Below are positions 33,362 to 42,277 of a stretch of 64,000 nt of DNA, piece by piece. The translations under genes were made by a program, and so were the position numbers. Source of the stretch: Mangrovibacterium lignilyticum (GTDB lineage: Bacteria > Bacteroidota > Bacteroidia > Bacteroidales > Prolixibacteraceae); the NCBI RefSeq assembly GCF_010882175.1, contig NZ_WKLH01000003.1:186001-250000 (forward strand). The letters are read 5' to 3'. Under the pieces are notes generated by a model that saw only the letters and a program-made list of their open reading frames with translations, was not told the origin of the DNA and searched no databases. Each line of letters begins with the position of its first letter. Position 1 is the stretch's first letter.

Positions 33362-33715
33362 ATGGCAAAAATTCGTGTAAAAAATCTCTTGTTACGCACT
33401 TACATCGGTTTTAATCCGGACGAATTGGTTAACAAACAAGATGTAGTGATTAACCTGGAAATAGAGGCACCGGTACCGGAGTCAGCTTTGGAATCTGACG
33501 AGCCCAACGGAATCTACGATTATAAATTGGTTACTAAGAAAGTCATTGCTCATGTTCAGGACGGGCATTTTAAGCTGCTCGAAGTGTTGACTTCGAACTT
33601 ACTGAATATGATAATGGAAGACGATCGCGTGACTTATGCCAAAGTTGAGGTCGACAAACCGCATGCGTTGCGTTTCGCCGAATCTGTTTCATACGAAATG
33701 GAGGCACGTCGTTGA
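33362..33715 (+). CDS. folB: Dihydroneopterin aldolase
   Basis: Folate-pathway enzyme that cleaves dihydroneopterin to 6-hydroxymethyldihydropterin and glycolaldehyde. 117 residues with the FolB/tunnelling-fold pattern: RTYIGFNPDELVNKQ, the YDYKLVTKKV strand-helix, and HALRFAESVS with the catalytic region. Start and length are typical. It overlaps folK by 4 bp, so translation is probably coupled. Confidence 0.93.
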   Translation: MAKIRVKNLLLRTYIGFNPDELVNKQDVVINLEIEAPVPESALESDEPNGIYDYKLVTKKVIAHVQDGHFKLLEVLTSNLLNMIMEDDRVTYAKVEVDKPHALRFAESVSYEMEARR

Positions 33716-34089
33716 ATGCTGTGATTATTTCCATTGGTTCCAATATCAACCCGACCGAGAATATCCGGAAGATGCTGGCGATTTTGCAGGCTGATTGTGC
33801 AGAGCTGCGAGTATCTGATTTGGTTACAACAAAGCCAATTGGAATCGAAGAGCAGGATGATTTTGTGAATGGTGCTGCTTCGCTTCAAACGGAAATGGGA
33901 CAGATCGAGTTTAAGGCTTACCTCAAATCTGTTGAAGACCGATTGGGGCGGGACCGGACACTTCCAAAATTTGGGCCCAGAACCATGGATTTAGATATTG
34001 TCGTCTGGAATGGACAACTCATAGACGATGATTACTTTACCCGCGACTTTCTGCGCGATGCAGTTGCAAGTCTTGGGTTCATCAAATAA
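33712..34089 (+). CDS. folK: 6-hydroxymethyl-7,8-dihydropterin pyrophosphokinase (short form)
   Basis: Next step after FolB: transfers pyrophosphate to the pterin. The gene is read from a TTG inside the folB stop region; a GTG three codons later is the alternative. SIGSN opens the protein, EDRLGRDR and PRTMDLDIVVW (with the conserved Arg/Asp motif) fit HPPK, but the 125-residue product is about 35 shorter than the E. coli enzyme and lacks its C-terminal HP..RxF motif. Bacteroidota contain such compact forms. Confidence 0.87.
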   Translation: MNAVIISIGSNINPTENIRKMLAILQADCAELRVSDLVTTKPIGIEEQDDFVNGAASLQTEMGQIEFKAYLKSVEDRLGRDRTLPKFGPRTMDLDIVVWNGQLIDDDYFTRDFLRDAVASLGFIK

Positions 34090-34123
34090 CAATTGTCAGA
34101 ATTAATGTCCCAAATAAGCTCCT

Positions 34124-35374
34124 ATGAACTCACTGAAACAAATAACCTGGTCGCTGTTAATTATTCTTTTGGTTGGTTTTGCCGGATGCAAGAACGATAG
34201 TAAAGACGTTGAACAGATAGCTGACGAGGTGCTTGTCAGTAACGAGCTGGGAACAAGTATCAGCCAACTTTTCATTCAGTCTTCAATTGGGCTTTTATCA
34301 GCTCAATACCCTGATGCCGCCGGGTTGACATCTGCGGTAAAATCGGGTGTAAATGTTTATACGATCACTTATAAAACGACTTTTCACGGGGTGGAATTAA
34401 TTGCTTCCGGTTTGGTTGCTGTTCCTGCTGCTGGTGGGAATTACCCGGTTCTGTCGTTCCAAAACGGGACGAATGTTTTGTACAGTGAGGCTCCAACTAA
34501 AAATTACAAATTCAATCCTGACGATCTTGAAAACACAACAGTTGTTTTAGAAAGTATGGCTTCGCTTGGCTTTGTTGTTGTCATCCCCGATTACCCGGGG
34601 TTCGGTAGTTCCGAGGCGGTTTTTCATCCCTATCTGGAAAAGGAAAATACCCTTCCGGCTTTAACCGATATGATATTGGCGGCTGGTGAGTTGTTGGCAA
34701 AAGAGGAATTGGAGCCCAAACTAAATGGAGATTTGTTTATCGCAGGCTACTCACAGGGAGGTTGGAGCACCATGCAATTGCTGAAGGAATTGGATCAAAA
34801 CCCTTTGGATGGATTTAATCTAAAAGCTGCGTCCTGTGGTGCAGGCCCTTATAATTTGAGCCAAATGAACTCGTATGTTTTAGCGCAGGATACTTATTCC
34901 ATGCCTTATTATTTTGGTTACCTGCTTCATGCCTATGAGTTGCACGGATTAATTAGTAACCCACTTTCCGATTTATTTGCAGCGACTTATGCCCCCAAAA
35001 TACCGGGCTTATTCGATTTTGTGACCTCTGGAGGAGCAATTAATGCTGAGTTGACGGATAATATTGATGAGCTTTTTCAAGCCGATTACATCAGTGGGTT
35101 TAGCTCGGACAGTAAATTTTCGACTGTGGAATCAGCACTCGCTGCCAACAGTATTTCTGCATGGAATCTGAGTACACCGACGATGCTTTTTCATGGCGAT
35201 GCAGATGTATATGTCCCGGTTGAGATCTCCAATGATTTTATCTCCGATTTTCGGGAGTTGGGAGTTAATGACGATATGATTTCATTGACAACGATTACTG
35301 GCGCCGACCATACCGGGGGTGTTCTTCCGTTTGGTTTGAAAACAGTTGCCTGGTTTCTAAGCATGGAGAATTAA
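34124..35374 (+). CDS. Secreted alpha/beta-hydrolase lipoprotein, lipase-like
   Basis: 416-residue lipoprotein with lipobox GFAGC (Cys22). A classic alpha/beta-hydrolase fold follows: nucleophile elbow GYSQGG, acidic turn in HGDADVYVP and histidine in GADHTGG, all in the right order. The architecture resembles secretory lipases and prolyl-oligopeptidase-like esterases. The substrate is unknown. It probably sits on the cell surface or in the periplasm. A 273-bp gene-free stretch separates it from tnaA. Confidence 0.82.
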   Translation: MNSLKQITWSLLIILLVGFAGCKNDSKDVEQIADEVLVSNELGTSISQLFIQSSIGLLSAQYPDAAGLTSAVKSGVNVYTITYKTTFHGVELIASGLVAVPAAGGNYPVLSFQNGTNVLYSEAPTKNYKFNPDDLENTTVVLESMASLGFVVVIPDYPGFGSSEAVFHPYLEKENTLPALTDMILAAGELLAKEELEPKLNGDLFIAGYSQGGWSTMQLLKELDQNPLDGFNLKAASCGAGPYNLSQMNSYVLAQDTYSMPYYFGYLLHAYELHGLISNPLSDLFAATYAPKIPGLFDFVTSGGAINAELTDNIDELFQADYISGFSSDSKFSTVESALAANSISAWNLSTPTMLFHGDADVYVPVEISNDFISDFRELGVNDDMISLTTITGADHTGGVLPFGLKTVAWFLSMEN

Positions 35375-35417
35375 TCAAAAACTGACAAATAACATCGCAT
35401 AAAACGCAGAACAGGAT

Positions 35418-35425
35418 TACCTTTG
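35418..35425 (+). promoter_or_regulatory. Candidate -7 box upstream of tnaA
   Basis: TACCTTTG, an exact TAnnTTTG match. It would leave a long leader of about 215 nt. A possible 26-codon ORF (35444-35524) lies in that leader, but it contains no tryptophan, so the tna-type attenuation peptide known from Proteobacteria is not supported. Confidence 0.35.
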
Positions 35426-35646
35426 CACCAAATTCATTGATTTATGTACCTTTTTGATGTACAAACTACACTAGTCGGACATCGATATATAAACATCAAA
35501 AAACGCGATTCATTTCCATTCTAGTCGCTTAAAATTCTTACGCCTTTATGTTTCGCTCCGGTGAGTGAAATTTTGCTGTACATGTTTATTTGCTGCAGCT
35601 TCTTATTTAAATAAATTGAATTTAAGAAATTTTAAAACGATTGGAA

Positions 35647-37026
35647 ATGGAACTTCCTTTTGCAGAGAATTACCGTATAAAAATGGTAGAACCGATCTAC
35701 CGTAGTACCCGTGAAGAACGTGAAAAATGGATTCGTGAAGCGGATTATAACCTGTTTAACCTGCGTAGTGAGCAGGTCTATGTTGACTTGCTGACAGACA
35801 GCGGAACCGGAGCTATGAGCGACCAGCAATGGGCTGCTGTGATGACCGGCGATGAAAGTTATGCAGGTTCATCCTCTTTTTTCAACTTAAAGGACCGGGT
35901 GAGGCAAATCTTTGGCTTCGATTATTTTTTGCCGGTTCACCAGGGACGGGCCGCCGAAAATGTGCTGTTTTCGGTTTTGGTGAAAAAAGGGAATGTCGTT
36001 CCCGGAAATTCACATTTTGATACCACTAAAGGACATATCGAATTTCGGAAAGCCAAAGCCATTGATTGCACCATTAATGAAGCTTTTGATACAACGATTA
36101 ATCATCCGTTTAAAGGTAATATTGACCTTGAAAAACTTCAGTTGGTGCTGGATTCATATCCGAAGGAGCAAGTTCCGATGATTATTGTTACCGTTACTTG
36201 CAATACTTCCGGAGGACAACCGGTATCGATGGAAAATATGCGTCAGGTCAAACAGCTCGCCGATATATATGAAATTCCGGTTGTGTACGATTCGGCTCGT
36301 TTTGCTGAGAATGCCTGGTTTATCAAACAGCGGGAAGAAGGCTATGCGGATAAGTCAATCAAGGAAATTGTGACCGAAATGTACTCGTACGCTGATGGGA
36401 TGACCATGAGCAGTAAGAAAGATGGGATCGTCAACATTGGCGGCTTGCTTGCTATGCGACGAAAAGATTGGTACGATGAGGCTACGGTTTACAACATCAT
36501 GTACGAGGGATTTTTAACTTACGGCGGAATGGCCGGTCGCGATATGAATGCGCTTGCTGTCGGCTTAAATGAAGCTACTGAGGCCGATTATCTGGAGGCT
36601 CGAATCAGACAGGTTCATTACCTCGGGAATAAGCTGATTGAAGCTGGTGTGCCGGTTCAGCAACCGTTGGGTGGTCATGCCGTGTTTGTTGATGCCCGGC
36701 GGTTTTTGCCCGCCGTTCCAAAAGAAGAATACGTAGCTCAAACCTTAGCTGTTGAGTTGTATGTGGAAGGTGGAATAAGGGGCGTTGAAGTAGGAACGTT
36801 ACTTGCCGATCGTGACCCTGTTACGCATGAAAACCGCTATCCGAGTACCGAGTTTCTGCGTTTAGCGATTCCTCGCCGTACCTACACAAACAATCACATG
36901 GATGTGGTTGCTGCCGCCCTGATAAACATCTTCGAAAGACGTGATTCTATTCGGCATGGTTACCTGATTGAACATGAGGCACCGATTATGCGCCATTTTA
37001 CCGTTGGCCTTAAAAAGATTGATTAA
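35647..37026 (+). CDS. tnaA: Tryptophanase
   Basis: PLP enzyme splitting L-tryptophan to indole, pyruvate and ammonia. The ATG at 35647 is chosen over the TTG two codons earlier. 459 residues with DLLTDSGTGAMS, THQGR-equivalent VHQGRAAEN, TSGGQPVSM, SARFAENAW and the PLP lysine in SSKKDG (about K258). The residue equivalent to Arg381 of tyrosine phenol-lyase, which binds the phenol hydroxyl, is a valine here (GVEVG), as hydrophobic as in tryptophanase. This makes tryptophanase more likely than phenol-lyase. Confidence 0.86.
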   Translation: MELPFAENYRIKMVEPIYRSTREEREKWIREADYNLFNLRSEQVYVDLLTDSGTGAMSDQQWAAVMTGDESYAGSSSFFNLKDRVRQIFGFDYFLPVHQGRAAENVLFSVLVKKGNVVPGNSHFDTTKGHIEFRKAKAIDCTINEAFDTTINHPFKGNIDLEKLQLVLDSYPKEQVPMIIVTVTCNTSGGQPVSMENMRQVKQLADIYEIPVVYDSARFAENAWFIKQREEGYADKSIKEIVTEMYSYADGMTMSSKKDGIVNIGGLLAMRRKDWYDEATVYNIMYEGFLTYGGMAGRDMNALAVGLNEATEADYLEARIRQVHYLGNKLIEAGVPVQQPLGGHAVFVDARRFLPAVPKEEYVAQTLAVELYVEGGIRGVEVGTLLADRDPVTHENRYPSTEFLRLAIPRRTYTNNHMDVVAAALINIFERRDSIRHGYLIEHEAPIMRHFTVGLKKID

Positions 37027-37046
37027 TACAATACCTGATAAAACAA

Positions 37047-37076
37047 AAAATCCCGGCTTTCAACCGGGATTTTTCT
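37047..37076. terminator. Bidirectional terminator between tnaA and pit
   Basis: 10-bp stem AAAATCCCGG/CCGGGATTTT (37047-37056 and 37064-37073) with T-runs at both ends, serving both convergent genes. Confidence 0.87.
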
Positions 37077-37090
37077 TTATAATCATTTTG

Positions 37091-39343
37091 CTATTTGCGG
37101 GCGTTGGAGAAGAAATCTCGCTGTGCCTTGATCAGATTGATATAGTGCATCAGCAGGTTCTTGGTTTCCGAAACAATGTTGAAGAACAACACGGAATTGC
37201 GTGTGTTGACCTCTTTGTTCTTGATTCGTTTAATTTGTGCTTTCTCGAGCTGAGATAATTTAGTGATCAAATCATCTCTTTGTTTAATGACGTTATCCAA
37301 CTCTTCAAATTTCTCTTCTTTAACTACATGAAGAGTCAGGTTTACAAAGTTGGTCGTGTCAATCAGAAAGTTGCTAAGTTCATTCACTTGAGCCTCGGTA
37401 AATGGTTTGTGGTTGTTTTCCATATGCTCATACAGCGGATCAACCAAATAGGTAAGTGAATGTGAAACTTCGCGCATGTAATCGACTAATTGTACATAGA
37501 AGTGACCAACATCTAACGAGTCGCTCTGCTGTAATTTATCAATTACTGCAGAAACTTTATTCTTCATTTTCTTGGTCTTTTTATCGAAGGTCACTTTCAT
37601 ATCAACAGCTTCCCGGAGGTGGCTACGGTCTTCATTAAGGAAACTTTCCGTGGCGACAGAGTATACCTGATTGATCGTAAGAACTGCGTTAAGGACCTGT
37701 TTCTTGGTTTTATCGATCACCTTATCGGCCTCGTCAGTTTCGTTTACATGCTCTTCATCTTCGTTCAGTTTGTTAGCTGCTTTTTTACGTAAAACAACAT
37801 GGGTGCGAACAACTGTAAGAATTGCCAGAGCGATGAAGACGAAAATCATAAAGTTTCCGCTTATTGAGATGATCAAGGCAACAATAAGTGAAGCTGTAAA
37901 AGCGACTAAAGCAGTCAGGAACCAACCGCCGACTACTGCAAATACTCCGGATATGCGGTATACGGCACTTTCACGTCCCCAGGCTCTGTCCGATAAAGAG
38001 GTACCCATGGCGACCATGAATGTCACATATGTAGTCGAAAGTGGTAATTTCAAGGAGGTACCAATTGAAATCAGAATTCCGGATACAATCAGGTTGATGG
38101 CAGCCCGAATCTTATCAAATGCTGCTTCCTCTTCCATGGTCAGGATTCGTTCATTTTTCGGATGCTCAAAGCGAGAATCGATGAATCTGTTCAGGCTTCC
38201 AGGTAAAACTTTACGAAAATTGTTGTTGATCTGGATAGTATTGCGGACAATTAAACGCGATAGTGCAGATGATCCGAAACGTTCATCACCTTCAGTTTGT
38301 CTTGAAAGATCAACCGTCGTGGCAACAACATTGCGCGCTTTCTTTGATGTTATCAGCGTGATAATCATTACGAAACCGGCAATTAGAAGCATATACGAAG
38401 GTGTGCCTACTTTTCCTTTCAACATTTCCATTGAAAAGGCATCTGGAGCGATTGCGCCTCCTGCAATCCAGGCTTTGAAAGAATTGAAGCCAGCTAATGG
38501 AACACCGATAAAGTTAACCAGGTCGTTTCCGGCGAAAGCCATGGCCAATCCAAAAGTACCAACCAGAACGATCATTTTTGGGATGTCAATTTTAAAAAGC
38601 CAGGTGAGGAGTTGAAGGAGAACTGTCCAACCGATAAAGCTGTACAGCAATATCTCAAACATGTTGGTTTTCATGTAATCCAACATTCCTTCGGTTATAA
38701 AAGTAGCTCCTTTGGCACCTTTGATGATCATGAAGTAGGTCATCGCGGCAATTGATAAACCACCAAAGATGGCGCCGTAGTATTTTAGCGTACGGTGTTG
38801 ACGGAAAGAAAATACTAGACGGGCAAGATATTGAATAAGCGCACCTACTATAAATGCGATGAACACAGAGATCAAAATCCCGGAAATAATGGCTAATGCC
38901 TTTTCACTGTTAATGTATTCCGATAGTTGACCAATGTTTTGTCCTGCGAGTTTGATTTTGACAAATGAAACAGCAACAGCCGCGCCAAGTAGTTCAAAAA
39001 CAATTGATACGGTTGTGGACGTAGGGAGTCCGAAGGTATTGAACATGTCCAGTAAGATAACATCAGTTATCATCACGGCCAGAAAGATGATCATGATTTC
39101 TGAAAACATGAACATATCAGGATGAAAAATCCCTTTACGAGCGACTTCCATCATTCCGCTTGAAAAAACTGAACCGGCGAGGACACCCAAGCTGGCTACA
39201 CCAAAGATCAACCATTTAGGCGCGGCTTTGGATCCGATAGCGGAATTGAGAAAATTGACAGCATCGTTACTTACACCAACAATCAAATCGGAGATTGCCA
39301 AGGCAAATAACACGACCACAAGAATTAGATAAAATTGTTCCAT
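37091..39343 (-). CDS. pit: PiT-family inorganic phosphate transporter with C-terminal DUF47/PhoU-like domain
   Basis: 750-residue membrane protein. The N-terminal half has the PiT signature (NDAVNFLNSAIGSKAA and, after the central loop, a second repeat with LPLSTTYVTF). Together they make two halves of a sodium- or proton-coupled phosphate transporter with roughly 10-12 helices. The last 220 or so residues are hydrophilic and helix-rich with KKTKKMKNKVSAVI and FLIDTTNFV, resembling the PhoU-like DUF47 domain. The two-in-one layout is usual in Bacteroidota. The neighbouring phoR/phoB-like genes are divergent. Confidence 0.9.
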   Translation of the reverse strand: MEQFYLILVVVLFALAISDLIVGVSNDAVNFLNSAIGSKAAPKWLIFGVASLGVLAGSVFSSGMMEVARKGIFHPDMFMFSEIMIIFLAVMITDVILLDMFNTFGLPTSTTVSIVFELLGAAVAVSFVKIKLAGQNIGQLSEYINSEKALAIISGILISVFIAFIVGALIQYLARLVFSFRQHRTLKYYGAIFGGLSIAAMTYFMIIKGAKGATFITEGMLDYMKTNMFEILLYSFIGWTVLLQLLTWLFKIDIPKMIVLVGTFGLAMAFAGNDLVNFIGVPLAGFNSFKAWIAGGAIAPDAFSMEMLKGKVGTPSYMLLIAGFVMIITLITSKKARNVVATTVDLSRQTEGDERFGSSALSRLIVRNTIQINNNFRKVLPGSLNRFIDSRFEHPKNERILTMEEEAAFDKIRAAINLIVSGILISIGTSLKLPLSTTYVTFMVAMGTSLSDRAWGRESAVYRISGVFAVVGGWFLTALVAFTASLIVALIISISGNFMIFVFIALAILTVVRTHVVLRKKAANKLNEDEEHVNETDEADKVIDKTKKQVLNAVLTINQVYSVATESFLNEDRSHLREAVDMKVTFDKKTKKMKNKVSAVIDKLQQSDSLDVGHFYVQLVDYMREVSHSLTYLVDPLYEHMENNHKPFTEAQVNELSNFLIDTTNFVNLTLHVVKEEKFEELDNVIKQRDDLITKLSQLEKAQIKRIKNKEVNTRNSVLFFNIVSETKNLLMHYINLIKAQRDFFSNARK

Positions 39344-39636
39344 TTTTGATTTTAATTAGAATCGCGGGCAAAAATAACCGCTCATAACTCAGTAGGTGGA
39401 AATAGAAATTTAAAAAACTATTAAACAATTATTAATAAATCATTAAAGACGAAATAACTAATTTTTCTCCTAATTTTAGATAGAAATTGAAATTTCTGTG
39501 AAATTGACTGTGATTTCAGTTAGATATCAGGCTTAAGGACTTATTTTTGAGAATCAGATTTTGAGTGGACTGACTTAAGGGGCGATATCAAGTATGATCT
39601 TTTTTATCCTAATTAACAATCGAAAAGTAATATTGA

Positions 39637-40671
39637 ATGAAAACATATCCTATCAAGCGTTTATCGCTTTATCTCACATTATTAGTTGCGGGTTTATGTG
39701 TTCTTGAAGGACTGGTTCTCGGCGTTCTTCCAGGCTCGCTTTGGTTGAAGTTAATATTGATGGTCGGGTTGCTGGGGGCAGTGTATGTTTTGACTGTCTT
39801 TTTATTGACTCGCTACATCAACGATAAAATTGAACCGATTTACAAAGTGATTCGGGAGATTCCGTTGCAAGGGAAAGCTGCCAAAAACGACACTCAAAAT
39901 GTTAATGAGATTGCCGATGTACACAAGGAAGTGGAATTGTGGGCCAAAAATCAAACGCAGGAAATCACGCGTTTGAAAGATTTGGAGCGCTATCGGAAAG
40001 AGTTTGTGGGAAATGTATCGCACGAGTTGAAAACCCCGATTTTCAATATTCAGGGATATATTCTGACACTGCTTGAGGGAGGCTTGGACGATCCAAAGAT
40101 TAACAAGCTGTATTTAAAAAGAACAGAAAAAAGTATCGACCGGATGATCTCGATTGTGGAGGATCTGGAATCGATCACAAAACTGGAATCAGGTGTGCTG
40201 CGTTTGCGAGTTGAGAGTTTTGATATCGTGAAGTTGGTCGAAGATGTGCTTGAGATGGAACAGATGATGGCCAACGAACGCAAAATGCAGTTGCTATTTG
40301 AGCGTCCCGATAAATCTGTATTGGTTCGCGCCGACAAAAAGCGGATGACAGAGGTGGTTTCGAACTTGGTGGCCAACGGGATTAAATACGGACGTAGAAA
40401 GGGTTTTGTAAAGGTGACCTTTTATGACCTGAAAGACCATTTGATGATTGAAGTAATGGACAACGGGATTGGTATCGATAAAAATGATTTACCTCGTGTT
40501 TTTGAACGATTTTATCGCGTCGATAAATCACGCTCGCGTGAACAAGGCGGTACTGGATTGGGTTTATCAATAGTGAAACACATCATTGAGGCCCATAAAC
40601 AAACAATAAACGTTAAATCGGAAGTGGATGAAGGAACAACTTTTACATTCACACTTGAAAAAGCCAAATGA
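39637..40671 (+). CDS. phoR: Sensor histidine kinase, PhoR-like
   Basis: Membrane kinase of 344 residues: a short hydrophobic pair (about residues 10-58), a HAMP-like linker, then HisKA with VSHELKTPI (H129) and HATPase (N-box LVANGIKYG, DNGIGI, GGTGLGLS). No PAS domain is seen, unlike E. coli PhoR. It is paired with the response regulator downstream across a 93-bp gap and is divergent from the pit gene, which argues for phosphate control. Confidence 0.87.
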   Translation: MKTYPIKRLSLYLTLLVAGLCVLEGLVLGVLPGSLWLKLILMVGLLGAVYVLTVFLLTRYINDKIEPIYKVIREIPLQGKAAKNDTQNVNEIADVHKEVELWAKNQTQEITRLKDLERYRKEFVGNVSHELKTPIFNIQGYILTLLEGGLDDPKINKLYLKRTEKSIDRMISIVEDLESITKLESGVLRLRVESFDIVKLVEDVLEMEQMMANERKMQLLFERPDKSVLVRADKKRMTEVVSNLVANGIKYGRRKGFVKVTFYDLKDHLMIEVMDNGIGIDKNDLPRVFERFYRVDKSRSREQGGTGLGLSIVKHIIEAHKQTINVKSEVDEGTTFTFTLEKAK

Positions 40672-40686
40672 TTTTGGTAAATTTCC

Positions 40687-40712
40687 TGCACTTCAATTTA
40701 AATTGAAGTGCA
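40687..40712. promoter_or_regulatory. Perfect 26-bp palindrome between phoR and phoB
   Basis: Arms of 13 bp (TGCACTTCAATTT and its reverse complement) meet without any loop. It sits 15 bp after the phoR stop and 52 bp before phoB. No T-tract follows, so it is more like an operator or RNA processing site than a terminator. Confidence 0.55.
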
Positions 40713-40764
40713 ACTGAAATATTGCCTTGGAAAAATACATTAGCCTTTGTAATACAAACCTGAT

Positions 40765-41469
40765 ATGAGTGAAGAAAAATACAAAATCCTCTTGGTAGAC
40801 GATGAAGTCGATATCTTAGAATTCATTAGTTATAATCTCGAGAAAGAAGGTTTTACAGTTTATACAGCCCAGAATGGCGCAGAAGCGATTAAAGTCGCCG
40901 AGAAAAAAATTCCGCACCTGATTATTTTGGATGTTATGATGCCTGAAATGGATGGTATTGCAGCATGCGAAGAACTGCGGAAGATTCCGGCTCTTCAGAG
41001 TTGCATCATTGCTTTCCTGACTGCACGCGGAGAGGATTATTCGCAGATAGCAGGTTTCGAAGCAGGAGCTGATGACTACATCACAAAACCAATTCGTCCG
41101 AAAGTATTGGTGAGCCGTGTGAAGGCTTTGTTGAAACGTACCGGAGGAAATGGTAGCACTGCTGCAGCTCCGATCGAAAATACAAATACAGTGGCCATTG
41201 GTGATTTGGTGATTGACAAAGAACGTTACCTGATTAAAATGAATGGTGAAGAAATGGTTCTTCCGCGGAAAGAATTCGAACTGCTTTCGTTGCTGGTGTC
41301 AAAACCTGGCAAAGTTTTCACTCGCGAAGAAATCTATTATTCAGTTTGGGGGGATAATGTAGTGGTTGGTGACCGCACAATAGATGTGCATATTCGCAAG
41401 CTGCGTGAAAAGATTGGGAACGATCACATCAAAACCCTGAAAGGGATAGGATACAAATTTGTTGAATAG
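40765..41469 (+). CDS. phoB: OmpR/PhoB-family response regulator
   Basis: 234-residue regulator with a receiver domain (acidic pocket D12-D13, phosphoacceptor D56 in ILDVMMPEMDG, switch Thr in FLTARGE, Lys in YITKPI) and a winged-helix DNA-binding domain with EFELLSLL, TREEIYYSVWG and DRTIDVHIRKLR. The linker near residues 125-145 is alanine/threonine rich. It acts with the kinase upstream. The DNA target is not identified. Confidence 0.92.
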   Translation: MSEEKYKILLVDDEVDILEFISYNLEKEGFTVYTAQNGAEAIKVAEKKIPHLIILDVMMPEMDGIAACEELRKIPALQSCIIAFLTARGEDYSQIAGFEAGADDYITKPIRPKVLVSRVKALLKRTGGNGSTAAAPIENTNTVAIGDLVIDKERYLIKMNGEEMVLPRKEFELLSLLVSKPGKVFTREEIYYSVWGDNVVVGDRTIDVHIRKLREKIGNDHIKTLKGIGYKFVE

Positions 41470-41494
41470 CAAACTAATTGTAACACTATAACAG

Positions 41495-41526
41495 AAGCAT
41501 GACTCTTACCGGTCATGCTTTTTTAT
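41495..41526 (+). terminator. Intrinsic terminator of phoB
   Basis: 9-bp stem AAGCATGAC/GTCATGCTT (41495-41503 and 41512-41520), followed by a T-rich run. Confidence 0.83.
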
Positions 41527-41651
41527 TTTGCAAACCAACCTTTACACTGTGGGGGAATAGTTTGGTTGTTCAATATTTCAGTACGCAAGTGATTGGTATT
41601 CAGTAAAAACAGTATTCGCTGGGGGTTCGGTGAAATCTTAAGCGGGGAGGA

Positions 41652-42257
41652 TCAAATGTAGTTTATTATCAGGTAATTGATGGCAAAGCCCAGGAAAAAA
41701 CCGGCATAGACCTGAATCGGATTGTGCTTTCCCAGCAAAATGCGTGCAGTTCCAACTACCCCGGCAACTAAAATTAAGGCAGCCAGCAAGACAGAACTAT
41801 CAATATTTAAGCGAAACGACAAAGCTAAAAAGGCTCCAATTAAGCCACCAATTCCGGCTAAATGAGCACTGATTTTCCATTTGGTCGATATGAGTAGCAG
41901 GATGGCGATGGTCAGGATACTTGAGACTAAAACAATGCGATAAATAGGATAGATTGGCACTTTCCCCAGAAAATAATATCCCAGGTAATAAAATACTGCT
42001 GTGCTCAGCATGGGAAAAATCCGGTCAGAGCTTTTATCGAGGTTTAGTTTAAAGCGGGGTGAAAAAAGCATCAAGCCAATACTGATCAGCGGCAACAAAA
42101 AAGTACTCATGACAACAATCAGCAGAATCACTCTTTTTGCTTCGAATGAAATTAGGGCGAAGTAAAAGCCAGTATTCATTAATAGTAAGAAACCCAATGT
42201 TGGCATTAACAATGGATGAAATAGAAAGGAAACTGCCTTCGCGAGTTTTTGCATCAT
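41652..42257 (-). CDS. PAP2-superfamily-like membrane protein
   Basis: 201 residues with six or so hydrophobic helices. Degenerate phosphatidic-acid-phosphatase motifs remain: KSSDR (motif 1-like), ISAHLAG in place of SGH, and ARILLGKHNPIQ in place of SRxxxxxHxxxD. The acidic residue in the third motif is missing and other key residues differ, so phosphatase activity is doubtful. It lies 20 bp downstream of rpoN on the same strand and could be co-transcribed. Confidence 0.62.
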   Translation of the reverse strand: MMQKLAKAVSFLFHPLLMPTLGFLLLMNTGFYFALISFEAKRVILLIVVMSTFLLPLISIGLMLFSPRFKLNLDKSSDRIFPMLSTAVFYYLGYYFLGKVPIYPIYRIVLVSSILTIAILLLISTKWKISAHLAGIGGLIGAFLALSFRLNIDSSVLLAALILVAGVVGTARILLGKHNPIQVYAGFFLGFAINYLIINYI

Positions 42258-42277
42258 GTTTTCAAAGCTTATTCAAA

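Noticed and set aside
35444-35524. 26-codon ORF in the tnaA leader as a TnaC-like peptide
   Set aside because: It has no tryptophan codon, and an ORF of this length is common by chance.
37671-38615. 314-codon forward-strand frame inside the phosphate transporter gene
   Set aside because: Mirror of the pit coding frame. The Ser/Thr/Arg-rich product has no recognisable fold, while pit motifs are intact on the other strand.
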